Shown piece by piece: positions 1 to 6,061 of a stretch of 7,901 bases of DNA. The stretch is from Acidobacteriota bacterium (GTDB lineage Bacteria; Acidobacteriota; Terriglobia; Terriglobales; Acidobacteriaceae). The DNA lies in NCBI GenBank assembly GCA_023441255.1, contig JAEZPW010000314.1, positions 1 through 7,901 on the forward strand, given 5' to 3'. Every line of letters starts with the position of its first letter. The stretch's first letter is position 1. Made by a program: the position numbers and the translations under genes. Under the pieces are notes generated by a model that had not been told where the DNA came from, did no database searches, and saw nothing but the letters and a program-made list of their open reading frames with translations.

Positions 1-207
1 CGTATTCGGCACAGTGGTCGGCACCCAGCCTTGAGGTTTGTAGGCCGCCGTGGAGATCACATCGCCCTTGTCATTTACTTTGCACGCCGATTGAATCTGC
101 CAACCCGTGCGCAGGAAAGTCGGACCATGTGAAACATCGGCGGAGAATGCGTTAAGTGTGAATGCGCTGGAAAGAAGAAGCAGTAGTGCAAAAAAGCGGG
201 GGATCAT
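1..207 (-). CDS. Exported glycoside hydrolase family 2-like protein, N-terminal fragment
   Basis: Partial gene: 69 N-terminal codons are visible and the reading frame runs open through the left edge. Residues 1-23 form a classical signal peptide (basic R4, a hydrophobic run with five consecutive Leu, and a likely cut after the AFSA at 20-23), so the product should be exported. The mature start contains LRTGWQIQS and later GWVPTTVP. This resembles the opening of the sugar-binding domain of GH2 beta-mannosidase/exo-glucosaminidase-type enzymes, where a W-x-I-Q-S strand is followed by an IS..(F/Y).P..W....VP.T motif. A purine-rich AGGAG lies a few bases before the ATG, supporting this start. The catalytic part is outside the window, so substrate cannot be judged. 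It lies 122 bp downstream of the PAP2 gene on the same strand. The signal peptide and frame are seen directly; the GH2 call is by recognition and moderately sure. Confidence 0.6.
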   Translation of the reverse strand, partial: MIPRFFALLLLLSSAFTLNAFSADVSHGPTFLRTGWQIQSACKVNDKGDVISTAAYKPQGWVPTTVPNT

Positions 208-329
208 GAGTCTCCTGTAATCAGCAGGACAGTTTTACTCGCGAAACTACGGATTCCGCAAGTCTCGTGGCGCTCTCAAAAGCCGATCGAGCGCCGAACG
301 CAGAGAACGGTCACGGCGCCTTACTGCGT

Positions 330-1034
330 TCAGGATGGGCGGCGGTGTCGTGGTCGTCTGCGGAACCGGTCTAGTGACACCAGGGCTCCCACCCAGATTG
401 CCGCTGCCGCATACCCGGCGATCACGTCCGTAGGATAATGCACGCCCAAATACAGCCTTGAGAATCCGATGGCTGCGATCAACAGCGTTGCGACCACTCC
501 CGCCGCCGCTCGCACCGCCCGCCGGCCGCTGCGGTGCGCGATCAGTCCAGCAAGTGTCCCGTAGAAACAGAACGAGCCCAGCGCGTGACCACTCGGGAAG
601 CTGTAGGACTGTGGCGCCACGCCAAAGAAAGGCTCTGGCCGAGGCCGCTGGTAGATCATCTTCAACGTCACGTCCAGCACGACGGCGCCGGCCATGGTCA
701 CTGCAATCCATGCTGCACCACGCCGCCACCCCCTGATCAGGAACCCGAAGAACGCGGCGGCGCAAAACACGATTAGGGTCAGTGGACCGCCGAGGTGAGT
801 GATGGCGCGCATCGCCAGCGTAAGTGCCGGCAGGGAGTGCGCGTGAATGGCCATCCGGATACGGTCGTCGAAGACGCGCGTGTCGCCTTCAAACACCTCG
901 TGCGCCAGCCAGTTGAAGAACACGAGGGCGAGCACCGCAACCCCGAGGCTCGCAACGAGGGCAACACTGATCGTGCGCTCTTCTGCAGCGGTACGTTTTT
1001 GCTCAGGATGAAGATCAGGCTGTTTTGAGGTCAC
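330..1034 (-). CDS. PAP2-family membrane phosphatase (phosphatidic acid phosphatase type 2)
   Basis: A 234-residue integral membrane protein with the complete PAP2 signature. C1 is K125-x6-R132-P133, C2 is P147-S148-G149-H150, and C3 is S192-R193-x5-H199-x3-D203. In this family H199 is expected to form the phospho-intermediate and H150 to act as acid/base. Hydrophobic segments lie near residues 22-42, 82-100, 107-122, 152-167, 176-191 and 205-221, giving the usual six-helix fold. Likely substrates are lipid phosphates or undecaprenyl pyrophosphate; the sequence does not decide which. The C-terminus is very basic (RFRRRPRHRRPS), suggesting a cytoplasmic tail. The start is a GTG at 1032-1034. 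It is the only usual start codon between an upstream in-frame stop and residue 61, and M61 would remove the first helix. No good Shine-Dalgarno sequence precedes it. It is divergent from the SRPBCC gene and codirectional with the GH2-like gene. Confidence 0.92.
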   Translation of the reverse strand: MTSKQPDLHPEQKRTAAEERTISVALVASLGVAVLALVFFNWLAHEVFEGDTRVFDDRIRMAIHAHSLPALTLAMRAITHLGGPLTLIVFCAAAFFGFLIRGWRRGAAWIAVTMAGAVVLDVTLKMIYQRPRPEPFFGVAPQSYSFPSGHALGSFCFYGTLAGLIAHRSGRRAVRAAAGVVATLLIAAIGFSRLYLGVHYPTDVIAGYAAAAIWVGALVSLDRFRRRPRHRRPS

Positions 1035-1192
1035 GTGATCAATAGGCGTACGGATCGCGATTCCGAGTTCTGCGACCTTCCGCGATCATTCTAACCTTCC
1101 ATTCTGCCATTGCCGCTGCTCTCGTTTCCACCAAACTCGCCCTCCGGTCCCGGCATCAACACATTCACAAATCCAAAGAGAGAGGCGTGCGA
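1035..1192. promoter_or_regulatory. Divergent intergenic region with an inverted repeat
   Basis: This 158-bp gap separates the minus-strand PAP2 gene from the plus-strand SRPBCC gene, so promoters for both should lie here. I cannot identify convincing -10/-35 boxes on either strand. A perfect 7-bp inverted repeat, GATCGCG at 1053-1059 and CGCGATC at 1081-1087, has arms separated by 21 nt. It could be an operator or chance, since GATCGC-type words are common in GC-rich DNA. The palindrome TCACGTGA at 1031-1038 overlaps the PAP2 start codon. Confidence 0.35.
1175..1185 (+). promoter_or_regulatory. Ribosome binding site that fixes the SRPBCC gene start
   Basis: The purine run AAAGAGAGAGG ends 7 nt before the ATG at 1193 and only 1 nt before the in-frame GTG at 1187. 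Normal Shine-Dalgarno spacing therefore favours the ATG. Confidence 0.65.
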
Positions 1193-1984
1193 ATGAGCTA
1201 CGATCTTGCGCGCAACGGAGGTGACCGCAACGGCAGGCACGGACGCCTGGCGTCGGTCGAACCCTGGGCATCCGTGATTGGCGGCAGTGCGCTGGCGGTC
1301 TATGGCGTAACACGAAAATCGCTCGGCGGTGCGGCGCTTGCCGCCGTTGGCGGGCTGCTGGTTTACCACGGCGCCACTGAAAAACAGAATCCCACTCGTA
1401 TTCGCGTCGAGCGGACCATGACGGTGCTGAAGCCGGTCAACGAGGTTTACCGGTTCTGGCGCAACTTTGAAAACCTGCCGCGTTTCATGAGTCATCTCAA
1501 GTCGGTCAAGACCACGGGCGACCGCTGGTCAGAATGGACGGCGCGTGGTCCACTGGGAGCAAAGATCTCGTGGCATGCAGAGATCACCGACGAGCGCGAA
1601 AACCAGTACATCGTTTGGCGCTCGCTTCCGGGCTCCGACGTGGAGAACACCGGCTCCGTTCAGTTCCGCGAAGCTCCCGGGAATCGGGGCACCGAAGTCA
1701 CGGTAGCGCTTGAGTACAACCCGCCCGCAGGTAAAGCAGGCCATGCTATCGCAACTGTTTTTGGAGAATCACCAACGCAGCAGGTACGCGAAGACCTGCG
1801 ACATTTCAAACAATTGATCGAAGCAGGCGAGATCGCTACAACGCAGGGGCAGCCACACGGTCGGCGTTCGGTGCTCGGCAAGATCGCGTCACAGTGGGGC
1901 GCTGACAAAGCGGACATGCCGCGCGGCACGAGAGAGCACGCCCGGAGCGACCGCGAACGCGCGATCCGAGAGGTACCGGCGTAA
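1193..1984 (+). CDS. SRPBCC-family (cyclase/dehydrase-type) protein with membrane-like N-terminus
   Basis: A 263-residue protein. Residues 22-62 form a hydrophobic, glycine-rich stretch (two possible short helices around 27-39 and 44-59), similar to the small membrane domain often placed before this kind of SRPBCC domain. Residues about 70-212 are an SRPBCC/START-like ligand-binding domain. Recognisable blocks are FWRNFENLPRFMSHLKSV (88-105), a GPLG..ISW.AEI stretch (119-131), the SLPGSDVENTGSV block (144-156), and DLRHFKQLIEAGEIATT (201-217). The tail after about 220 is charged and probably disordered. SRPBCC proteins bind hydrophobic ligands; for this subgroup no ligand or reaction is known to me, and the name cyclase/dehydrase is historical. 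The gene precedes a Zn-dependent dehydrogenase, a pairing I associate with stress or aldehyde-metabolism clusters (inference). A heptamer repeat element begins 15 nt after the stop codon. Confidence 0.85.
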   Translation: MSYDLARNGGDRNGRHGRLASVEPWASVIGGSALAVYGVTRKSLGGAALAAVGGLLVYHGATEKQNPTRIRVERTMTVLKPVNEVYRFWRNFENLPRFMSHLKSVKTTGDRWSEWTARGPLGAKISWHAEITDERENQYIVWRSLPGSDVENTGSVQFREAPGNRGTEVTVALEYNPPAGKAGHAIATVFGESPTQQVREDLRHFKQLIEAGEIATTQGQPHGRRSVLGKIASQWGADKADMPRGTREHARSDRERAIREVPA

Positions 1985-1998
1985 AGGCCCGAGCGGCG

Positions 1999-2137
1999 AG
2001 TACCGAGTACCGGGCTTGAGCTCGGTCACAGTACTCACCCGTGCCATGCCGGTGCCTCGAACGGCGCCATCAACCCAAACCATGATTTCTTAATACCGTT
2101 TCGCCAACTCGGTACCAGGTACTGGGTGCTCGGTACT
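1999..2137. repeat. Heptamer repeat element A (convergent AGTACCG / CGGTACT arrays)
   Basis: The left array has two exact AGTACCG units (1999-2005, 2006-2012). The right array has five in-phase 7-mers at 2103-2137: GCCAACT, CGGTACC, AGGTACT, GGGTGCT, CGGTACT. The right array is the degenerate reverse complement of the left, so the element is an imperfect palindrome around a core of about 90 nt. The core contains GAGCTC (2018-2023) and GTACTCAC (2031-2038). The array is followed by TCTTGGAG, whose GGAG (2142-2145) is the Shine-Dalgarno sequence of the next gene. The element fills most of the 166-bp gap. It matches elements B and C in design. Confidence 0.75.
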
Positions 2138-2150
2138 TCTTGGAGTTCTT

Positions 2151-3341
2151 ATGAAAGCTGTTTGCTGGATGGGCAAGAACGATGTGCGAGTCGAAAATGT
2201 TCCCGACCCGCACATCATCAATCCGCGAGACGCAGTGGTTCGCATCACGCGCACCGCTATCTGTGGCTCTGACCTGCACCTGTATGGGGCCTACATACCG
2301 ACGATGGAACAGGGGGACATCGTCGGACATGAATTCATGGGCGAAGTGGTGGAGGTAGGTCCGGAGGTCAAGCAAGTCAAGGTGGGTGACCGCGTCGTGA
2401 TACCGTTCACCATCTGCTGCGGCCAGTGCTGGCACTGCAAGCATGATCTTTGGTCGCTATGTGAAAACACCAACCCAAATGCCTGGATGACGGAAGCCAT
2501 GTTCGGTCATGCGACTGCCGGTCTCTTCGGCTATTCACACCTGACCGGCGGCTATGCCGGGGGTCAGGCCCAGTACGCCCGCGTTCCGTTCGCCGATGTG
2601 TGCTGTCTCAAGATAGAAAGCGACCTCCCGGACGATAAGGTGCTTTTCCTTTCAGACATCTTCCCCACCGGCTATCAGGCAGCTGAGCAGTGCAACATAC
2701 ATTCCGGAGACTGTATCGCCGTCTGGGGCTGCGGCCCTGTCGGGCAGTTCGCCATCCGAAGCGCATTTCTCCTCGGTGCTGAACGCGTGATTGCCATCGA
2801 TCGCGTACCCGAAAGGATCGCACTGGCTCAGCGAGCCAACGCTGAGACGATCAATGCCGATGAGGTCGATGACGTGATCGAGTCCCTCAAGGAGTTGACC
2901 GGCGGCCGCGGCCCGGACTCCTGCATCGATGCGGTCGGCATGGAAGCTGACGGGCACGACTTCCTGGCGATGGTCGACAAAGCCAAATTTCGCCTTGGCA
3001 TGCAGACGGGACGGCCCACTGCATTGCGCCAATGCATCCAGGCGGTCCGGAGTGGAGGCAACGTATCGATACCGGGCGTTTACGGCGGCTTCGTAGACGC
3101 CATCCCAATGGGCGCCGTGATGAACAAGGGGCTCAAACTTGTGTCCGGCCAGACGCACATGCTCAAGTACATGAAGCCATTGCTTGGGCGAGTGGAGCGG
3201 GGCGAGATAGATCCATCGGAGATCATCACCCATCGCGTTCCGCTCGACCGCGCGCCTGAAATGTACCAGGTGTTCCGCAACAAGGAAGACCACTGCATCA
3301 AGGTCGTCATGGATCCCTGGTCTGAGCGGAGGGCTGCGTAG
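2151..3341 (+). CDS. Zinc-dependent alcohol/formaldehyde dehydrogenase-like protein (MDR superfamily)
   Basis: A 396-residue, probably cytoplasmic, medium-chain dehydrogenase of the formaldehyde-dehydrogenase-like branch. The catalytic zinc site is seen as C38-G-S-D, G59-H60-E61 and probably D169 in LSDIFPTGY. The structural zinc site is C90-x2-C93-x2-C96-x7-C104. The Rossmann fold has G193-x-G195-x2-G198, followed by an acidic D217 at the end of the second strand, which favours NAD over NADP. The length and the extra segment around residues 262-290 fit FDH-like enzymes rather than short simple alcohol dehydrogenases. Substrate is not determined; glutathione-dependent or -independent aldehyde oxidation and general alcohol oxidation remain open. 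The start is supported by GGAG at 2142-2145, 5 nt before the ATG. It follows the SRPBCC gene on the same strand but is separated by repeat element A. A strong terminator follows. Confidence 0.92.
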   Translation: MKAVCWMGKNDVRVENVPDPHIINPRDAVVRITRTAICGSDLHLYGAYIPTMEQGDIVGHEFMGEVVEVGPEVKQVKVGDRVVIPFTICCGQCWHCKHDLWSLCENTNPNAWMTEAMFGHATAGLFGYSHLTGGYAGGQAQYARVPFADVCCLKIESDLPDDKVLFLSDIFPTGYQAAEQCNIHSGDCIAVWGCGPVGQFAIRSAFLLGAERVIAIDRVPERIALAQRANAETINADEVDDVIESLKELTGGRGPDSCIDAVGMEADGHDFLAMVDKAKFRLGMQTGRPTALRQCIQAVRSGGNVSIPGVYGGFVDAIPMGAVMNKGLKLVSGQTHMLKYMKPLLGRVERGEIDPSEIITHRVPLDRAPEMYQVFRNKEDHCIKVVMDPWSERRAA

Positions 3342-3385
3342 AAGGTGTACCGCCCCTCGGGCCCGGGCACTTGCACATAAACGGT

Positions 3386-3419
3386 GCCCCACGTTAGCGA
3401 GCTAACGTGGGGCTTTCTT
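3386..3419 (+). terminator. Intrinsic terminator after the dehydrogenase gene
   Basis: A perfect 12-bp stem (GCCCCACGTTAG at 3386-3397 pairing with 3402-3413) closes a CGAG tetraloop and is followed directly by TTTCTT (3414-3419). It lies 44 nt after the dehydrogenase stop codon. On the opposite strand the tract after the hairpin is weak, so it mainly serves plus-strand transcription. It lies in the convergent gap before the membrane protein gene that ends at 3529. The rest of that gap (3420-3528) shows nothing I can name. Confidence 0.9.
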
Positions 3420-3528
3420 GTACATCCGCCAAGGTTGATGTGTGCGAACGGGACCGCCACCATCTTCTTTGTTCGGCTGACGGTGACACCCGTCTGTTAC
3501 TGGTCCACCTGCGGCTCTATCGTTGCGT

Positions 3529-4176
3529 TCACCCCGCTCCAGCTGCCGTGCTGCTTGCCGGCATCGCCCTCAGAAGAGCGATTCCGCAGATTGTGCCCAT
3601 CACCGCATTTCCCAATGGTGACAGCACCGCAAACAGTGCCAGCTCGCGGTAGCGCACGACCAGCGGATTCTCGGAGGCATATGCCGGCAGGTAGAACGCA
3701 AAGCTGACCGCCGCCGTGGTCAGTGCTGCCAGCAAGAGCAGACGAAAGATGCGATTGTCCCACTCCGCCGTGAGCAGCGCCAATGCCATGTTCACGAACA
3801 TTGCAGCAGCGAGCGCCCCCCAGAAAAGCATGAGCGCCATCATGACAAGCGGGCTATTGTCGGCCAGCCAGGGACTGGCCGACTGCGCGCCGAGCAGGAG
3901 GAATTGCGTCCCGAGTGCCAGGGCTGCGCCGAACACGATGGCTAGTGGAAAGCCAAGCACCAGGACGAGCAACAGCAAACCGAATTGAAACGCATCGGTC
4001 CGCGGCAGCGAACGTTGACACACAAGGTAGGCCGCGGTGAAGCCGATTGCGAACAGAGTCCCTTCGGCGCCGAACACCAGCGGAACCCACAGCCACGCAA
4101 GAGGGATGATCAGCAGACCGGACACCATCCCGCTGATCGCAAAGGTGGAAATGATCCTGGTATTTGAGGCTGCCAT
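3529..4176 (-). CDS. Polytopic membrane protein of unknown function
   Basis: I do not recognise this 215-residue protein. It is strongly hydrophobic, with likely membrane segments near residues 8-30, 33-53, 64-97 (long enough for one or two), 108-136, 143-165 and 178-204, giving about six helices and short loops. Few charged residues lie inside the helices, and no motif or metal ligand pattern stands out. The ATG is well supported by GGAGG 5 nt upstream on the minus strand. It is the last of five codirectional minus-strand genes, 176 bp after the small membrane-anchored protein gene. That gap is long enough for a separate promoter, so membership in the exporter operon is uncertain. It converges with the dehydrogenase gene. 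The coding call rests on an open frame of this length, the clean Shine-Dalgarno sequence and a coherent transmembrane pattern. Confidence 0.75.
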   Translation of the reverse strand: MAASNTRIISTFAISGMVSGLLIIPLAWLWVPLVFGAEGTLFAIGFTAAYLVCQRSLPRTDAFQFGLLLLVLVLGFPLAIVFGAALALGTQFLLLGAQSASPWLADNSPLVMMALMLFWGALAAAMFVNMALALLTAEWDNRIFRLLLLAALTTAAVSFAFYLPAYASENPLVVRYRELALFAVLSPLGNAVMGTICGIALLRAMPASSTAAGAG

Positions 4177-4352
4177 GCAAGCCTCCAGCGGCGGCCAGCA
4201 TGCAGTCTAATTCGCGACAAAGCGCGGCGTATGTGACGGATGGGCATGACGGACGCGAGACATTCGTTGCCGTAGTTGCGGAACCCGTCGCCGCTGCCAC
4301 GAGAGGCTGGTCATCCGCGTCTTCAGGCGCTGAGGTTAGCCCTTCAGGGCCG

Positions 4353-4805
4353 CTAGAAAGGCGAAAATGTCAGCGTCTTGTCCGACTTTTCGACCCAGAT
4401 TCGCGCTTTGTCTGCGACACGGTCGTTCACCGTAACGACCACCACCACTCCGCTGCTGGGCCCTTTGGGCACAGCCGACCCGTCAATGTGAAAGCTGCGG
4501 ATGACGCCCCATTCACCGCCGGGACCCCAGTCCTGGTAGAACTCGTTGAAAGGGTAATTCGAATGCTTCTGTGGATGTTGCTCCCACGCGGGGTCCGCCA
4601 TCCAGATGCCGTACGCCTGCTTGTAGTCCTTGTTCTGGAGCGCGGTAAAGAACTTGTCCACAACGTGCTCTTCCGGCCAATGCCGGAAGGCATAAGCCAA
4701 CGCCGCGATTCCGATGACCACGCAGATGATGGCGATGATGATCTGCTTCTTGCGCTTTTCGCGCTTCGGATCGTACGGCGGAGCGGTGAGGATTGTCGTT
4801 GCCAT
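4353..4805 (-). CDS. Small membrane-anchored conserved hypothetical protein
   Basis: A 150-residue protein. A short basic N-terminus (KREKRKKQ, residues 14-21) precedes one hydrophobic helix (about 22-40), predicting N-in topology with the remainder outside the cytoplasm. The soluble part begins VVDKFFTALQNKDYKQAYGIW (roughly 48-68), a pattern typical of small NTF2-like/DUF4878-type folds. It continues with the aromatic stretch YPFNEFYQDWGPGGEWG and ends in beta-strand-rich sequence (GVVVVVTVNDR). I recall similar proteins from Acidobacteriota genomes, but no function is known to me. It lies 137 bp downstream of the ABC permease on the same strand, with repeat element B in between. The ATG is poorly served by a Shine-Dalgarno sequence (only GAG about 12 nt upstream). 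It could be an accessory envelope protein of the exporter or an independent gene. Confidence 0.75.
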   Translation of the reverse strand: MATTILTAPPYDPKREKRKKQIIIAIICVVIGIAALAYAFRHWPEEHVVDKFFTALQNKDYKQAYGIWMADPAWEQHPQKHSNYPFNEFYQDWGPGGEWGVIRSFHIDGSAVPKGPSSGVVVVVTVNDRVADKARIWVEKSDKTLTFSPF

Positions 4806-4875
4806 TGTGTGCGTTTATCTCGTTTCGATGCTCCGAGCTGCGCTCGCGCATTTCCCGGGCTGAGCTGCGGGGAGA

Positions 4876-4943
4876 AGTACAGAGTACGAGTAACGAGTCA
4901 AAAACGTGGCCGGGCAGGTACTCGGTACTTCTTACTCGGTACT
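4876..4943. repeat. Heptamer repeat element B (convergent arrays, short core)
   Basis: The left array is AGTACAG, AGTACG, AGTAACG, AGTC (4876-4899, with one unit shortened by a base). The right array has four in-phase 7-mers at 4916-4943: AGGTACT, CGGTACT, TCTTACT, CGGTACT. The core is only about 16 nt (4900-4915, AAAAACGTGGCCGGGC), so this copy could fold into one hairpin. Its last base is the first base of the permease stop codon triplet on the plus strand (4943-4945), so the repeat touches the end of that gene. Confidence 0.75.
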
Positions 4944-6055
4944 TACAGTGTTCTCTTAAACAGCGGTGTTGCCACCGCAATCATCAGGAACCCGAACAGA
5001 GAAAGATACAGCAGGTCGGGCCAGATTGCAGTAAATCCCGCATCTTTGAGCAGCAGCGACTTGAAGCCGTGTACCGCATACGAAAACGGATCGACGGTGG
5101 CGATGCCCCTCAGCCAGCCCGGGAAGGCCTGAATCGGGTAAATGGACCCGCTCGGAAAGAACAGCAGCGTGTTCAGAATGCCGAAGATAGCACGCGGCAC
5201 CAGCGGGTCCTCGACTCGCACCATCAGTAGAAACATCATGGTGTTGAAGGCGATCGACGTCACCGTGATCAGCAGTATCAGCAGCAACGCGGTGTCCGGA
5301 TGAAATGCCGATCCGACTCCGGAAAGCAGTGCACCGACATAGGTGATCACAATGCCGGCGAGCACGGCCTTGATCGCACCACTCAGGTTCAGACCAGCCA
5401 CGAGTTGCGTCTTCGTGATGGGAGTGACCAGGTAGCCCTCGTGGACGCCGCGAGCTTTGTCGTCGATGTACAGCATGCCGCCCCCGATCATCACCGACAC
5501 AAACATGGCCAGGGTGATGGAACCGGGGAGCAGATACTTCATGTACTCGATGTAGGGATACAACTCGACGATCTCAAGCGCGATGTTATTGACCAGTCGC
5601 GGCTGGATAACCGGCGCGTTCAGGGCCTGCGTGAGTTCCGGCAGCTTCTCCGAAAGCGTGGAACTCATGAAATTGTCGCTGTTGTCGACCACCAGGGCGA
5701 TGCGCGGGCGATTCTTGTCGTAGACGCGCTCGGAGAAGTCGGGTGGAATGATCAGCGCACCCTGGATCTTGCCGTTGCGCACGTCCTCTTTGGCTTGCTG
5801 GTCGTTGTCATAGTAAACCGGGTAAAAGGTGTCGGCATTGGCCGAGATGGCGTTGAACGCCTGCTTGATCTTCACCGACTGCGTGCCGTGGTCGTAGTCC
5901 ACCACGCCCAGCCTGGCGCCCTTGATGTGACCGCCGAAGGCGTTACCCAGTACGATCAGCTGCACCAGCGGGAAAATGAGCGAGGCCATCATCAGCGCCG
6001 GCGAGCGGAAGAACTTCCGCAGTTCGCGTTCAACGATTGCAAGTGTGCGATTCAT
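4943..6055 (-). CDS. ABC-2 type exporter permease
   Basis: A 370-residue inner-membrane permease of the ABC-2 (ABC2_membrane_3) type. A first helix lies around residues 20-40. A large extracytoplasmic domain follows (about 45-170, with GVVDYD at 50-55 and IQGALIIPPDFS at 97-108). About five more helices lie at 176-195, 226-247, 255-278, 287-304 and 347-365. The block GSIYPIQAFPGWL...VDPFSYAVHGFK (303-332) is the usual ABC-2 signature before the last helix, and the EGYLVTP segment (206-212) matches the cytoplasmic coupling region of YbhS/YbhR and DrrB-like permeases. It should pair with the ATPase just upstream; as only one permease is seen, a homodimer is likely. The ATG at 6055 is preceded by repeat element C (array edge 6 nt away) with no visible Shine-Dalgarno sequence. 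Confidence 0.93.
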   Translation of the reverse strand: MNRTLAIVERELRKFFRSPALMMASLIFPLVQLIVLGNAFGGHIKGARLGVVDYDHGTQSVKIKQAFNAISANADTFYPVYYDNDQQAKEDVRNGKIQGALIIPPDFSERVYDKNRPRIALVVDNSDNFMSSTLSEKLPELTQALNAPVIQPRLVNNIALEIVELYPYIEYMKYLLPGSITLAMFVSVMIGGGMLYIDDKARGVHEGYLVTPITKTQLVAGLNLSGAIKAVLAGIVITYVGALLSGVGSAFHPDTALLLILLITVTSIAFNTMMFLLMVRVEDPLVPRAIFGILNTLLFFPSGSIYPIQAFPGWLRGIATVDPFSYAVHGFKSLLLKDAGFTAIWPDLLYLSLFGFLMIAVATPLFKRTL

Positions 6056-6061
6056 AGAAGA

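Noticed and set aside
247..765. Minus-strand open frame of 172 codons overlapping the PAP2 gene
   Set aside because: It runs in another frame of the PAP2 gene, which has all catalytic motifs; the alternative product is Arg-rich and motif-free.
2652..3392. Minus-strand open frame of 246 codons
   Set aside because: It lies opposite the dehydrogenase gene, whose zinc and nucleotide-binding motifs are intact, and has no family features of its own.
3384..3707. Plus-strand open frame after the dehydrogenase
   Set aside because: It starts inside the terminator hairpin and overlaps the end of the minus-strand membrane protein gene; no ribosome site or domain.
3854..4300. Minus-strand frame of 148 codons reaching into the 4177-4352 gap
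   Set aside because: It mostly overlaps the membrane protein gene in another frame, and that gene has a clean ribosome site and a transmembrane pattern. The gap itself shows no other convincing gene.
4339..4350. Hairpin GCCC-TTCA-GGGC after the small protein gene as a terminator
   Set aside because: The stem is only 4 bp and no T tract follows on the minus strand.
4164..5132. Long plus-strand open frame (322 codons)
   Set aside because: It is antisense to the small anchored protein and the end of the permease, crosses repeat element B, has low-complexity Arg/His-rich composition and no recognisable domain.
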